From JBBWZH01 sp035544115 (GTDB lineage Bacteria > Actinomycetota > Actinomycetes > Mycobacteriales > CADCTP01), in assembly GCA_963714145.1 (NCBI GenBank), contig OY970235.1, positions 8,928,001-8,992,000 on the forward strand: a DNA stretch of 64,000 nt, written 5' to 3'. The position numbers were made by a program, and so were the translations under genes. Under the pieces are notes generated by a model. It saw only the letters and a list, made by a program, of their open reading frames with translations, was not told the DNA's origin and ran no database searches. This document shows, one piece after another, positions 56,043 to 64,000 of the stretch. How positions within the stretch are numbered: the first letter of the stretch is position 1; each line of letters starts with the position of its first letter.

Positions 56043-57247
56043 CCGCCGGGCACCGGGCCCAGCGGCAGTGGCATCCCGACCGCGTGCAGTAGCCAACCGA
56101 ACCCGCCGAGACCGGCCGGGTCGGTCAGCTCCGCCGCCGCCCCGGCCGCCGCCAACGCCCGCAGGTACCCGGCCGGGTCGGCCGTGGCCTGGGCCAGCGG
56201 CGGCCGGGCACCGCTGACGCCGAGTGCCCGCAGCGCCACCCGCTGGGTGGTGAGCAGCGTTCCCCCCGGCGGATGACCGTCCCCGCCCGCCGGGTGACCG
56301 TCCCAGGCCGCCGGGTCGCCGTCCTCGCCCGCCGGGTGGCTGTCCTCGCCCGCCGGCGCCTCGGCCGCCGGGTGACCGGCCTCGGCCGGCGGGCCGCCCG
56401 CCTCGGCCGCCGGGTGACCGGCCTCGCCTGCCGGGTGACCGGCCTCGCCCGGTGGGCCGCCGGCGGCGGCGCGCTGGCCGGCGCGGGCGCAGGCGTCCAG
56501 GGCCACGTGGGCGGTCAGGTCGCGGGAGCCGTCCGGGACCGGCGGCACCTGGTGGCCGGCGCGGTAGCCGGTGAGCGTGCCGCCCGGCGGCCGGGCGTTC
56601 CGGTGGTGCGCGTAGTCGATCGCGACGGCCACGCCGCGGAGCACCCGACCCGCGGCGCCCGCCCACGCCTCGTCCCGCGGGCGGCCGACCTCCGCCCGTT
56701 CGCCGATCCGCAGCGGCCACCAGGTGCGCAGCCACTCGGCGTCGGCCGCGGCCGGTGCGCCGCCGAGCGATTCGGCGCCGGTCGGCTCGACCAGCACCAG
56801 CCGGGGCCCGGCGGCGGTCTGTTCGACCACGTCCACCGGGACGTTGTCGAGCCACTCGTTGGCGATCAGCAGGCCGGTGAGCCCGGGTATCCCGGCCATC
56901 CAGCCGACGGTTGCGGGCAGCCCGGCCGGCCGGGGCGCCCGCTCCACCGCGGTCAGCCGCAGCCGGGCCGCGAGCGCCGGGTCGGCCGCCGCGGCGACGG
57001 CGAGCAGCAGTTCGGCCCGGCCGGCACCGACGTCCACCAGGTCCAGCGGGTCGGGGTGGCCGAGCGCGGCGTCCACCCGGCGGAGCAGCTCCAGGATCGC
57101 GCCGGCGAACAGCGGTGACGCGTGCACCGAGGTGCGGAAGTGCCGGCCCGGGGCGGCGCCGCCGGAGTAGAACCCGGCCGGCCCGTACAGCGCGTCCGTC
57201 ATCGCCGCCCGCCACGGCCGCGCCACCCCACCGTCCACGGCCGTCAC
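56024..57247 (-). CDS. MidA/NDUFAF7-type SAM-dependent methyltransferase
   Basis: About 407 residues from GTG 57245-57247; ATG 57200-57202 is possible but would remove the conserved RPWRAAM segment before DALYGPAGFY. Features: HFRTSVHASPLFA, the SAM-binding LVDVGAGRAELLLAVA, LLIANEWLDNVPVDVV and VAIDYAHH. This family includes mitochondrial NDUFAF7, which methylates an arginine in NDUFS2, the NuoD homologue. Here it lies two genes from a nuoD paralogue on the same strand. A Gly/His/Pro/Ala/Glu repeat region (AGHPAAE, roughly residues 260-325) interrupts the domain. Confidence 0.82.
   Translation of the reverse strand: MTAVDGGVARPWRAAMTDALYGPAGFYSGGAAPGRHFRTSVHASPLFAGAILELLRRVDAALGHPDPLDLVDVGAGRAELLLAVAAAADPALAARLRLTAVERAPRPAGLPATVGWMAGIPGLTGLLIANEWLDNVPVDVVEQTAAGPRLVLVEPTGAESLGGAPAAADAEWLRTWWPLRIGERAEVGRPRDEAWAGAAGRVLRGVAVAIDYAHHRNARPPGGTLTGYRAGHQVPPVPDGSRDLTAHVALDACARAGQRAAAGGPPGEAGHPAGEAGHPAAEAGGPPAEAGHPAAEAPAGEDSHPAGEDGDPAAWDGHPAGGDGHPPGGTLLTTQRVALRALGVSGARPPLAQATADPAGYLRALAAAGAAAELTDPAGLGGFGWLLHAVGMPLPLGPVPGGCPKDG
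56264..56465. repeat. Irregular tandem repeat in the methyltransferase
   Basis: Short GC-rich units containing GCCGGGTGACCG and variants repeat imperfectly. On the minus strand they read AGHPAAE, GGPPAE, DGHPAG and similar. The insert adds about 65 low-complexity residues to the catalytic protein. Unit boundaries are fuzzy, suggesting an older expansion. Confidence 0.7.
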
Positions 57248-57363
57248 GCTAGGACATCCGGGCCACCGGAGGCGGTTGTGAGCTCGGGCATAGGGACCTG
57301 CCAGGGCCGGTTGCCGGGACGTAACCTGATCACGACCGGTACCCCCCTCGAGGACTGGATCGC

Positions 57364-57384
57364 GCATGAGCGAGCTTGCGAGCG
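57364..57384 (+). repeat. Dispersed 21-bp repeat carrying an ATG (copy 2)
   Basis: Identical to 29315-29335 over 21 bases; the flanks differ. Here its ATG (57366) is in frame with the DUF2520 protein, which therefore begins MSELAS. Confidence 0.7.
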
Positions 57385-58346
57385 CAGCGACGCCCGGTGG
57401 CCTCGGCGGCACGCCGCCACCGCACCCGCGGGAGCGCGGGAACTCAGCAGCCCGGCCGGCACCGCCGCGGTTGACCGTCGGCGTGATCGGCACCGGCCGG
57501 GTCGGCAGCGTGCTCGGCGCCGCGCTGGCCCGGGCCGGGCACCCGGTGGTCGCGGCCAGCGGGGTGTCGCAGGAGTCGGTCCGCCGGGCCGGGTCGCTGC
57601 TGCCCGGGGTGCCGCTGCTGCCCGCCGACGAGGTGGTCGCCGCGGCCGCGCTGGTGCTGCTCGCGGTGCCGGACGACGTGCTCGCCCCGCTGGTGGCCGG
57701 GCTGGCCGAGACCGGCGCCTGGCGGGCCGGGCAACTGGTCGCGCACACGTCCGGGGCGCACGGGATCGACGTGCTGGCGCCGGCCGCGCGGGCCGGCGCG
57801 CTGCCGCTGGCGCTGCATCCGGCGATGACGTTCGCCGGCCGCCCGGAGGATCTCGCCCGGCTGGCCGACATCACCTTCGGGGTGACCGCGCCGGAGCCGC
57901 TGCGCCCGGTCGCCGAGGCGCTGGTGCTGGAGATGGGCGCCAACCCGGTCTGGGTCGACGAAGCGGCCCGCCCGCTCTACCACGCTGCCCTGGTCGTCGG
58001 CGCGAATCACCTGGTCACGCTGGTGAACGACGCGGCCGACCTGCTCCGCCGGGCCGGCGTGCAGCAGCCGGCGGCGGTGCTCGGCCCGCTGCTGGGCGCC
58101 GCGCTGGACAACGCCCTGCGGGTCGGCGACGCCGCGCTCACCGGCCCGGTTTCCCGCGGTGACGCCGGGACGTTGGCCAAGCACCTGCGCACGCTGTCCG
58201 CGCAGGCGCCCGAGTCGGTGTCCGCGTACGTGGCGATGGCCCGGTTGACCGCGGACCGCGCGCTGGCGTCCGGCCGGCTCAAGGCCGACCAGGCCGGACC
58301 GCTGCTGGGTGTGCTGGCCGCCCGGACGCACGGAGCCCCGGCATGA
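57366..58346 (+). CDS. DUF2520 Rossmann-fold protein (panC-linked)
   Basis: 326 residues from ATG 57366. The first ~35 residues derive partly from the dispersed repeat and are low complexity; the conserved protein starts at LTVGVIGTGRVGSVLGAALARAGH, a GxGxxG dinucleotide-binding motif. LHPAMTFAG, LYHAALVVGANHLVTLVNDAADLL and GPVSRGD are typical of DUF2520. The family resembles ketopantoate reductase or 6-phosphogluconate-dehydrogenase-like folds. Fixed linkage to panC suggests a step in pantothenate synthesis, not proven. The stop overlaps panC (ATGA). The true start may lie downstream of the repeat. Confidence 0.82.
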   Translation: MSELASAATPGGLGGTPPPHPRERGNSAARPAPPRLTVGVIGTGRVGSVLGAALARAGHPVVAASGVSQESVRRAGSLLPGVPLLPADEVVAAAALVLLAVPDDVLAPLVAGLAETGAWRAGQLVAHTSGAHGIDVLAPAARAGALPLALHPAMTFAGRPEDLARLADITFGVTAPEPLRPVAEALVLEMGANPVWVDEAARPLYHAALVVGANHLVTLVNDAADLLRRAGVQQPAAVLGPLLGAALDNALRVGDAALTGPVSRGDAGTLAKHLRTLSAQAPESVSAYVAMARLTADRALASGRLKADQAGPLLGVLAARTHGAPA

Positions 58347-59263
58347 CCGCGCTGCTGTCCGCCCCGGCAGCCCCGGCGGGCGGGCCGGCGGCGCCGGCGG
58401 TGGCCAGCGACCGGGCGGAGCTGGCCGGCGAGCTGGCCCGGCTGCGGGCCGCCGGCCGCACCGTGGTGCTGGTGCCGACGATGGGCGCGCTGCACGAGGG
58501 GCACCGGGCGCTGCTGCGCGAGGCGCACCGGCACGGCGACGCGGTGGTCGTGTCGATCTTCGTCAACCCGCTGCAGTTCGGCCCGGCCGAGGATCTGGAC
58601 CGCTACCCCCGGACGTTCGCGGCCGACCTGCGGGCCTGCGCCGAGGAGGGCGCGTCGCTGGTCTTCGCCCCCAGCTCAGGCGTGATGTACGGTGCCGGTG
58701 CGCAGGTCACCGTCCATCCCGGGCCGATCGGCGAGGAGTTGGAGGGGGCCAGCCGGCCCGGTCATTTCAGCGGTGTGCTGACCGTGGTGGCCAAGCTCTT
58801 CGGGCTGATCCGGCCGGACGTCGCGGTGTTCGGCGAGAAGGACTACCAGCAGCTGACGCTGATCCGCCGGATGGTGTCCGATCTCGACCTGGGGGTGCGG
58901 GTGGTGGGAGCGCCGACCGTACGCGAGCCGGACGGTCTGGCCCGGTCCAGCCGCAACCGCTACCTGTCCACGGCGGAGCGCGCGGTGGCCGCGCGGCTGT
59001 CGGCCGCGCTGCGGGCCGGTGCGGCTGCGGGCGTGGACGGGCCGGCCGCGGTGCTGGCCGCCGGCAATTCGGTGCTCGCCGCTGAGCCCGGCATCGGCCT
59101 GGACTACCTCGCGCTGCGCGCGCCCGACCTCGGCCCGGTGCCGGTGTCCGGCCCGGCCCGGCTGCTGGTGGCGGCCCGGGTCGGCAGCACCCGCCTGATC
59201 GACAACCTGCCGGTCCAGCTGGCCACGCCGGCGGGGCCGGTTGGTGATCCGGTGCGCGGGTGA
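58343..59263 (+). CDS. panC: Pantothenate synthetase
   Basis: 306 residues from ATG 58343. Signatures: VPTMGALHEGHRALLREA (HIGH-like), SIFVNPLQFGPAEDLDRYPR, GHFSGVLTVVAKLF, FGEKDYQQL and the KMSKS-like SSRNRYLS. It condenses pantoate and beta-alanine with ATP. An Ala/Gly/Pro N-terminal extension of ~25 residues is present. It is followed without a panD gene by nadB (GTGA overlap). Confidence 0.96.
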   Translation: MTALLSAPAAPAGGPAAPAVASDRAELAGELARLRAAGRTVVLVPTMGALHEGHRALLREAHRHGDAVVVSIFVNPLQFGPAEDLDRYPRTFAADLRACAEEGASLVFAPSSGVMYGAGAQVTVHPGPIGEELEGASRPGHFSGVLTVVAKLFGLIRPDVAVFGEKDYQQLTLIRRMVSDLDLGVRVVGAPTVREPDGLARSSRNRYLSTAERAVAARLSAALRAGAAAGVDGPAAVLAAGNSVLAAEPGIGLDYLALRAPDLGPVPVSGPARLLVAARVGSTRLIDNLPVQLATPAGPVGDPVRG

Positions 59264-60906
59264 CGGCGGAGCCCCTCGTCCCGCGCCGGCTGCGTGCGGC
59301 CGAGCCGGGTTGGGTGATCGGGACCGACGTGGTGGTGGTGGGTTCCGGCATCGCCGGGCTGTCCGCCGCGCTGCATGCCCGGGCGGCCGGGTACGGCGTG
59401 GTCGTGGTGACGAAGGTGAACATCGCCGACGGTTCCACCCGCTGGGCGCAGGGCGGCATCGCCGCGGTGCTCGACCCGGCGGATACGCCGGCAGAGCACT
59501 TGAGCGACACGATGGCCGCCGGCGTCGGGCTGTGTGCCGAGCCGGCGGTGCGGGTGCTGGTCAACGAGGGCCCGGCCCGGTTGCGCGAGCTGGTCTCGCT
59601 GGGCGCGGAGTTCGACCGGGACGCGGCCGGCCGGTTCCAGCTGACCCGGGAGGGCGGGCACCGGCGGAACCGGATCGTGCACGCCGGCGGTGACGCGACC
59701 GGGGCCGAGGTGCAGCGGGCGCTGGAGGCGGCGATCGGCCGCGACCCGGGCATCACCGTGCTGGAACACGCGCTGGTGCTGGACCTGCTGACCGCGGCCA
59801 ACGGCCGGACCGCCGGCGTCACCCTGCACGTGCTCGGCGAGGGCAGCCCGGACGGGGTGGGCGCGGTGCTGGCCCGCGCGGTGGTGCTGGCCACCGGCGG
59901 GATGGGTCAGGTCTTCGCGGCCACCACCAACCCGGCAGTGTCCACAGGCGACGGTGTGGCGGTGGCGCTGCGGGCCGGCGCGGTCGTCACCGACCTGGAG
60001 TTCGTCCAGTTCCACCCGACGGCGCTGTATCTCGGGCCGGCCGCGCGCGGCCAGCAGCCGCTGATCAGCGAGGCGGTCCGGGGCGAGGGCGCGGTGCTGG
60101 TGGACGGTGACGGCAAGCGGTTCATGGCGGCGCTGCACGAGCTGGCCGACCTGGCGCCGCGGGACGTGGTGGCCAAGGCGATCCTGCGGGTGATGCAGTC
60201 GCAGGGTCTGGACCATGTCTGGCTGGATGCCCGCGGGCTGGGCGCCGAGCTGCTGGAGCGCCGCTTCCCGTCGATCATGGCGCGCTGCCGGCAGGCCGGT
60301 GTCGACCCGGTGACCGAGCCGATCCCGGTGCTGCCGGCGGCGCACTACGCCAGCGGCGGCGTCCGCACCGACCTGGACGGCCGGACCAGCGTGCCCGGCC
60401 TGTACGCGTGCGGTGAGGTGGCCTGCACCGGGGTGCATGGAGCGAACCGGCTGGCCTCCAACAGCCTGCTCGAAGGGTTGGTGTTCGCCGGCCGGATCGG
60501 CGCCGACCTGGCCCGCGAGCTGCCGCCGCGGGCGGAGCCGGCGGTGGACGGCACGGTGCCGGCCGGGTTGGTCGACCCGGTGGTCCGGCCCGACCTGGCG
60601 GCCGCGATGTCGGCCGGCGCCGGAGTGATCCGCACCGACCGGAGCCTGGCCGACACGGCCATCGCGCTGGCGACGCTGGGCGGCCGGGGGGGTGCGGCGC
60701 CCGGGCCGGCCGCCTGGGACGTGACGAACCTGCACACCGTCGGCAGCGCGCTGGTGGCCGCGGCCGCCCGGCGCGAGGAGACCCGCGGCTGCCACTGGCG
60801 GGAGGACTTCCCGGACCGGGACGACGCCCGCTGGCTGGGCCACCTGGTCGCCGCGATCGGCCCGGCCGGGGTGCTCACCGAGACCTTCCAGGCGCTGCCC
60901 CGATGA
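59260..60906 (+). CDS. nadB: L-aspartate oxidase
   Basis: 548 residues from GTG 59260. FAD-binding VVVVGSGIAGLSAALHA at the N terminus, DGSTRWAQGGIAAVLDPAD, GGHRRNRIVHAGGDATGAEV, the substrate-site region TDLEFVQFHPTALY and HYASGGVRTDLDGRT are all present. It oxidises aspartate to iminoaspartate, the first step of de novo NAD synthesis. nadA is not in the window; nadC follows with an ATGA overlap. Confidence 0.96.
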   Translation: MTAEPLVPRRLRAAEPGWVIGTDVVVVGSGIAGLSAALHARAAGYGVVVVTKVNIADGSTRWAQGGIAAVLDPADTPAEHLSDTMAAGVGLCAEPAVRVLVNEGPARLRELVSLGAEFDRDAAGRFQLTREGGHRRNRIVHAGGDATGAEVQRALEAAIGRDPGITVLEHALVLDLLTAANGRTAGVTLHVLGEGSPDGVGAVLARAVVLATGGMGQVFAATTNPAVSTGDGVAVALRAGAVVTDLEFVQFHPTALYLGPAARGQQPLISEAVRGEGAVLVDGDGKRFMAALHELADLAPRDVVAKAILRVMQSQGLDHVWLDARGLGAELLERRFPSIMARCRQAGVDPVTEPIPVLPAAHYASGGVRTDLDGRTSVPGLYACGEVACTGVHGANRLASNSLLEGLVFAGRIGADLARELPPRAEPAVDGTVPAGLVDPVVRPDLAAAMSAGAGVIRTDRSLADTAIALATLGGRGGAAPGPAAWDVTNLHTVGSALVAAAARREETRGCHWREDFPDRDDARWLGHLVAAIGPAGVLTETFQALPR

Positions 60907-61853
60907 TCGGGCTGCAATCGTCCACAGTGGACGCGTTGGTCGCCGCCGGCCTCGACCCGGAACACGTCGCCGGCCTGGTGGCCCGCGCGCTGGCCGAGGA
61001 CCTGGCCGGTGGGGTGGACGTGACCAGCGCCGCGACGATCCCGGCCGACCGCACCGATACCGGCGACATGGTGTCCCGAATGGACGGTGTGGTGGCCGGA
61101 TTGCCGGTGGCAGCGGCAGTTTTCGACCTGGCGGCACTCGGTCCACTTGGTACGTCCATTGGTGACAGTCCAATCAAGACAGAGATGAGGGTGTCGGACG
61201 GCTCGCCGGTGCGGCCCGGTGAGGTGCTGGCCACGGTGTGCGGCCCGACCCGGGCGCTGCTGACCGCCGAGCGCACCGCGCTGAACCTGCTCTGCCACCT
61301 GTCCGGGGTGGCCACGTTGACCCGGCGCTGGGTGGACGCGGTGGCCGGCACCGGCGCGGCGATCCGGGACACCCGCAAGACCACGCCCGGCCTGCGGCTG
61401 CTGGAGAAGTACGCGGTGCGCTGCGGTGGCGGGGTGAACCACCGGATGTCACTGTCCGACGCCGGTCTGGTCAAGGACAACCACGTGCTGGCCGCCGGCG
61501 GCGTGGCGGCCGCGTTCGCCGCGTTCCGGCGCGAGTTCCCCGGCCTGGCCGTGGAGGTCGAGTGCGACTCGCTGGCCGACGTCGAGGCCGCGCTGGCGGC
61601 CGGCGCCGACCTGCTGCTGCTGGACAACATGTCCACTGTGGATATGGCCGTGGCGGTCAAGCTGGCCGCCGGCGGCGCGGTGCGGCTGGAGGCCAGCGGC
61701 GGCCTGTCGCTGGCCGGTGCCCGCGAGGTGGCCGGCACCGGCGTGGATTACCTGGCCGTCGGCGCGCTCACCCATTCCGCCCCGGTGCTGGACATCGGCC
61801 TCGATCTGAGACCGGCCGGGGCAGCCGGCCCGCGACCCGCCCTGGAAGACTGA
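60903..61853 (+). CDS. nadC: Nicotinate-nucleotide pyrophosphorylase (quinolinate phosphoribosyltransferase)
   Basis: 316 residues from ATG 60903. Signatures: LAEDLAGGVDVTSAATIP, ALNLLCHLSGVATLTRRWV, DTRKTTPGLRLLEKYAVRCGG, HRMSLSDAGLVKDNH and LEASGGLSL. It converts quinolinate and PRPP to nicotinate mononucleotide. Bases ~61070-61200 have markedly more A/T third positions than the rest (for example GGTACGTCCATTGGTGACAG), a small patch of different codon use. Confidence 0.96.
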   Translation: MIGLQSSTVDALVAAGLDPEHVAGLVARALAEDLAGGVDVTSAATIPADRTDTGDMVSRMDGVVAGLPVAAAVFDLAALGPLGTSIGDSPIKTEMRVSDGSPVRPGEVLATVCGPTRALLTAERTALNLLCHLSGVATLTRRWVDAVAGTGAAIRDTRKTTPGLRLLEKYAVRCGGGVNHRMSLSDAGLVKDNHVLAAGGVAAAFAAFRREFPGLAVEVECDSLADVEAALAAGADLLLLDNMSTVDMAVAVKLAAGGAVRLEASGGLSLAGAREVAGTGVDYLAVGALTHSAPVLDIGLDLRPAGAAGPRPALED

Positions 61854-61859
61854 CCGGCC

Positions 61860-62621
61860 ATGTTGCTGACCATCGACATAGGTAATACCAATACGGTCTT
61901 CGGCCTGTTCGACGGCGAGGAGCTGGTCGAGTCCTGGCGGGTGAAGACCGATACGCGGGCCACCGCCGACGAGATGTGGCTGATCTACCACGGGCTGCTC
62001 GGCGACCGGCCGATCACCGGGCTGGCCGCCTGCTCGACGGTGCCGGCGGTGCTGAGCGAGTTGCGCTCGATGCTGGTCCGGTACTTCCCGAAGATGCCGG
62101 CGGTGGTGGTGGAGCCGGGCGTACGCACCGGTGTCCCGCTGCTCTACGACAACCCGAAAGAGGTCGGCGCGGACCGGATCGTCAACACGCTGGCCGCGTA
62201 CCACTTGTACGGCGGGCCGGCGATCGTCGTCGATTTCGGCACCTCGACGAACTTCGACGTGGTCAGCGCCCGGGGCGAGTTCCTCGGCGGCGCGCTCGCT
62301 CCGGGAATCGAGATCAGCATCGACGCGCTGGCGTCCCGGGCCGCCCGGCTGCTGAAGGTGGAACTGGTCCGGCCGCGGTCGGTCATCGGCAAGACCACGG
62401 TGGAGGCGCTGCAATCCGGCATCCTCTATGGCTTCGCCGGCCAGATCGACGGGCTGGTCCGGCGGATCACCGCGGAACTCGGTGGGACCGCCACGGTCGT
62501 CGCGACCGGTGGTCTGGCGTCGTTGGTGATCGCGGAGAGTGAGACCATCCAGCATCACCAGCCCGACCTGACGCTGCTCGGGCTGCGCCTGGTGTTCGCC
62601 CGCAACCAGCCGTCCGGCTAG
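61860..62621 (+). CDS. coaX: Type III pantothenate kinase
   Basis: 253 residues from ATG 61860. Signatures: LTIDIGNTNTVFGLFDG (ATP-binding), VLLYDNPKEVGADRIVN-type segment (here PLLYDNPKEVGADRIVN), IVVDFGTSTNFDVV and GALAPGIEISIDAL. It phosphorylates pantothenate, the product of panC, toward coenzyme A, and so links functionally to the upstream gene. Six bases separate it from nadC. Confidence 0.96.
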   Translation: MLLTIDIGNTNTVFGLFDGEELVESWRVKTDTRATADEMWLIYHGLLGDRPITGLAACSTVPAVLSELRSMLVRYFPKMPAVVVEPGVRTGVPLLYDNPKEVGADRIVNTLAAYHLYGGPAIVVDFGTSTNFDVVSARGEFLGGALAPGIEISIDALASRAARLLKVELVRPRSVIGKTTVEALQSGILYGFAGQIDGLVRRITAELGGTATVVATGGLASLVIAESETIQHHQPDLTLLGLRLVFARNQPSG

Positions 62622-62710
62622 CAACGCCCGGCCACGCCGGGCCGACTCCGGGCCAGCCGGATCGGCGCGTCCGGGGCTAACCACCCCGGAAATCGGTTAC
62701 GGCCGGTAGG

Positions 62711-62716
62711 TAGGGT
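62711..62716 (+). promoter_or_regulatory. Candidate -10 box, leaderless lysS start
   Basis: TAGGGT ends six bases before the lysS GTG, and no Shine-Dalgarno lies between. This geometry fits a leaderless mRNA. A -35 element is not clear. Confidence 0.4.
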
Positions 62717-62722
62717 CTGAGC

Positions 62723-64000
62723 GTGACAGAACAGTCGACCGTGCCGGTTCAGGGGGCGGTAGCCGACGTGGACGAGTTGCCCGAACAGCTCCGAGTCCGG
62801 CGCGAGAAGCTCGACCGGCTGCGTGCGGCCGGCGTCGACCCGTACCCGGTGAGCGTTCCCCGGACGCATTCGCTGGCCGAGGTCCGGGCCGCATATCCCG
62901 ATCTGGAGCCGGATACCGCGACCGGTGACCGGGTCGGCGTGACCGGCCGGGTCATCTTCATCCGCAACACCGGCAAGCTCTGCTTTGCCACCCTGCGGGA
63001 GGGCGGCCCGGACGGTGGCACAGAATTACAGGCAATGCTCTCGGCCGACCGGGTCGGCGTGGAGTCACTCGCCGCCTGGAAGGCCGACGTCGATCTGGGT
63101 GACCATGTCTTCGTCAGCGGTGAAGTGATCACTTCACGGCGCGGCGAGCTGTCGGTACTGGCCGAACGGTGGCAGCTGGCGAGTAAGGCGTTGCGGCCAC
63201 TGCCGGTCGCGCACAAGCCGATGAACGAAGAGACCCGGGTCCGGCAACGGTACGTCGACCTCATCGTCCGGCCGGAAGCCCAGCAGATGGTGCAGACTCG
63301 ATACGCGGTGCAGCGGGCGCTGCGTGAGTCACTGCACCGGCGCGGGTACGTCGAGGTAGAGACACCCATCTTGCAGGCCGTCTACGGCGGTGCCACCGCC
63401 CGTCCGTTCACTACCCATATGAACGCGTTCGACCTGGATCTCTACCTGCGGATTGCGCCGGAGCTGTTCCTCAAGCGCGCCGTGGTCGGCGGCATCGAGC
63501 GGGTGTTCGAGCTGAACCGGGTCTTCCGCAACGAGGGCGTCGACTCAACCCACAACCCCGAGTTCACGATGCTTGAGGCCTACCAGGCCCATGCCGACTA
63601 CGACGTGATGGCGACGCTCACCCGGGAGTTGATCCAGGAGAGCGCGGTCGCGGTGTTCGGCTCGACCGTGGTCACCCATTTTGACGGCACCGAGATGGAC
63701 CTCGGCGGCGAATGGCGGTCGATCTCGCTCTACCACACCGTATCCGAGGCGGTCGGCGAACCGATTACGCCGCAGACGTCGCTGGCCCGGCTGACCGGGC
63801 TGGCCACCCGCCTGGACCTGCAGGTCAACCCGGCCTGGCCGGCGGGCAAGCTGGTCGAGGAGCTGTTCGAGGCGACCGCCGCGGCCGGCCTGCAGGCGCC
63901 GACGTTCGTCCGGGACTTCCCGGAGGAGACCAGCCCGCTGACCCGGCAGCATCGCAGCGAACCGGGGGTCACCGAGAAGTGGGATCTGTACATCCTCGGC
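62723..64000 (+). CDS. lysS: Lysyl-tRNA synthetase, class II, 3' end outside window
   Basis: GTG 62723 opens a frame that runs off the window after 426 codons (the family usually has ~500). An OB-fold anticodon-binding domain (VGVTGRVIFIRNTGKLCFATLREGG, VFVSGEVITSRRGELSV) precedes the catalytic core: motif 1 region LHRRGYVEVETPIL and motif 2 FRNEGVDSTHNPEFTMLEAYQAHADY. It charges tRNA-Lys. The DNA composition is somewhat less GC-biased than its neighbours, as expected for a highly conserved gene. Confidence 0.96.
   Translation, partial: MTEQSTVPVQGAVADVDELPEQLRVRREKLDRLRAAGVDPYPVSVPRTHSLAEVRAAYPDLEPDTATGDRVGVTGRVIFIRNTGKLCFATLREGGPDGGTELQAMLSADRVGVESLAAWKADVDLGDHVFVSGEVITSRRGELSVLAERWQLASKALRPLPVAHKPMNEETRVRQRYVDLIVRPEAQQMVQTRYAVQRALRESLHRRGYVEVETPILQAVYGGATARPFTTHMNAFDLDLYLRIAPELFLKRAVVGGIERVFELNRVFRNEGVDSTHNPEFTMLEAYQAHADYDVMATLTRELIQESAVAVFGSTVVTHFDGTEMDLGGEWRSISLYHTVSEAVGEPITPQTSLARLTGLATRLDLQVNPAWPAGKLVEELFEATAAAGLQAPTFVRDFPEETSPLTRQHRSEPGVTEKWDLYILG

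Overview
The window is about 64 kb of very GC-rich DNA. Codons mostly end in G or C, GTG and TTG starts are frequent, and many neighbouring genes share ATGA, GTGA or TGATG stop/start overlaps. The gene order tilS-hpt-ftsH-folE-folP/folB-folK-DUF3180, followed later by DUF2520-panC-nadB-nadC-coaX-lysS, is typical of high-GC Actinobacteria. Together with the conservon and DUF6779 genes it suggests a filamentous actinomycete, probably of the Micromonosporaceae. The family is an inference from synteny and composition, not a measured placement. I saw no rRNA, tRNA, CRISPR array, prophage or insertion sequence.

1-11.4 kb: the 3' end of a secreted carbohydrate-active enzyme (FN3 plus CBM2), three membrane proteins, then a signalling locus. 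This locus has a very large soluble hybrid histidine kinase with a tandem HAMP array, a response regulator overlapping it, and a divergent protein joining an anti-sigma-type ATPase domain, GAF-like regions and a SpoIIE-type phosphatase.
11.4-20 kb: a decayed toxin-antitoxin locus (operator and antitoxin present, toxin internally deleted), an acyl-CoA ligase coupled to a secreted carboxylesterase, a peroxiredoxin, a Ski2-like helicase and a secreted beta-propeller protein.
20-26.6 kb: a lipoprotein / PG-binding adaptor / LolD-type ATPase / MacB-type permease operon divergent from an OmpR-type two-component pair, then an orphan KdpE-like regulator.
26.6-37.7 kb: pyrophosphatase, PBP4-type carboxypeptidase, zinc metalloprotease, tilS, hpt, ftsH and the folate operon, in which folP and folB form one reading frame.
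37.9-48.5 kb: a PAS-GGDEF protein, a complete osmoprotectant ABC transporter with a divergent ATPase, a DUF6779 protein, a NitT/TauT-like ATPase-permease pair without its own binding protein, and an orphan amino-acid-type binding lipoprotein.
48.8-54.2 kb: a conservon (sensor kinase with NIT-like domain, Roadblock, DUF742, GTPase).
54.2-64 kb: a stand-alone NuoD paralogue next to a MidA/NDUFAF7-type methyltransferase and a MazG-like protein, then DUF2520-panC-nadB-nadC-coaX and the 5' two thirds or more of lysS.

Two sequence-level themes recur. Short tandem repeats have repeatedly expanded, mostly in frame with periods divisible by three, and add Pro/Gly/Ala-rich linkers to unrelated proteins, including TilS and an ABC ATPase. 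A GTCCACWGTGGAC-like palindrome also recurs in coding DNA, using codons that are otherwise rare here.
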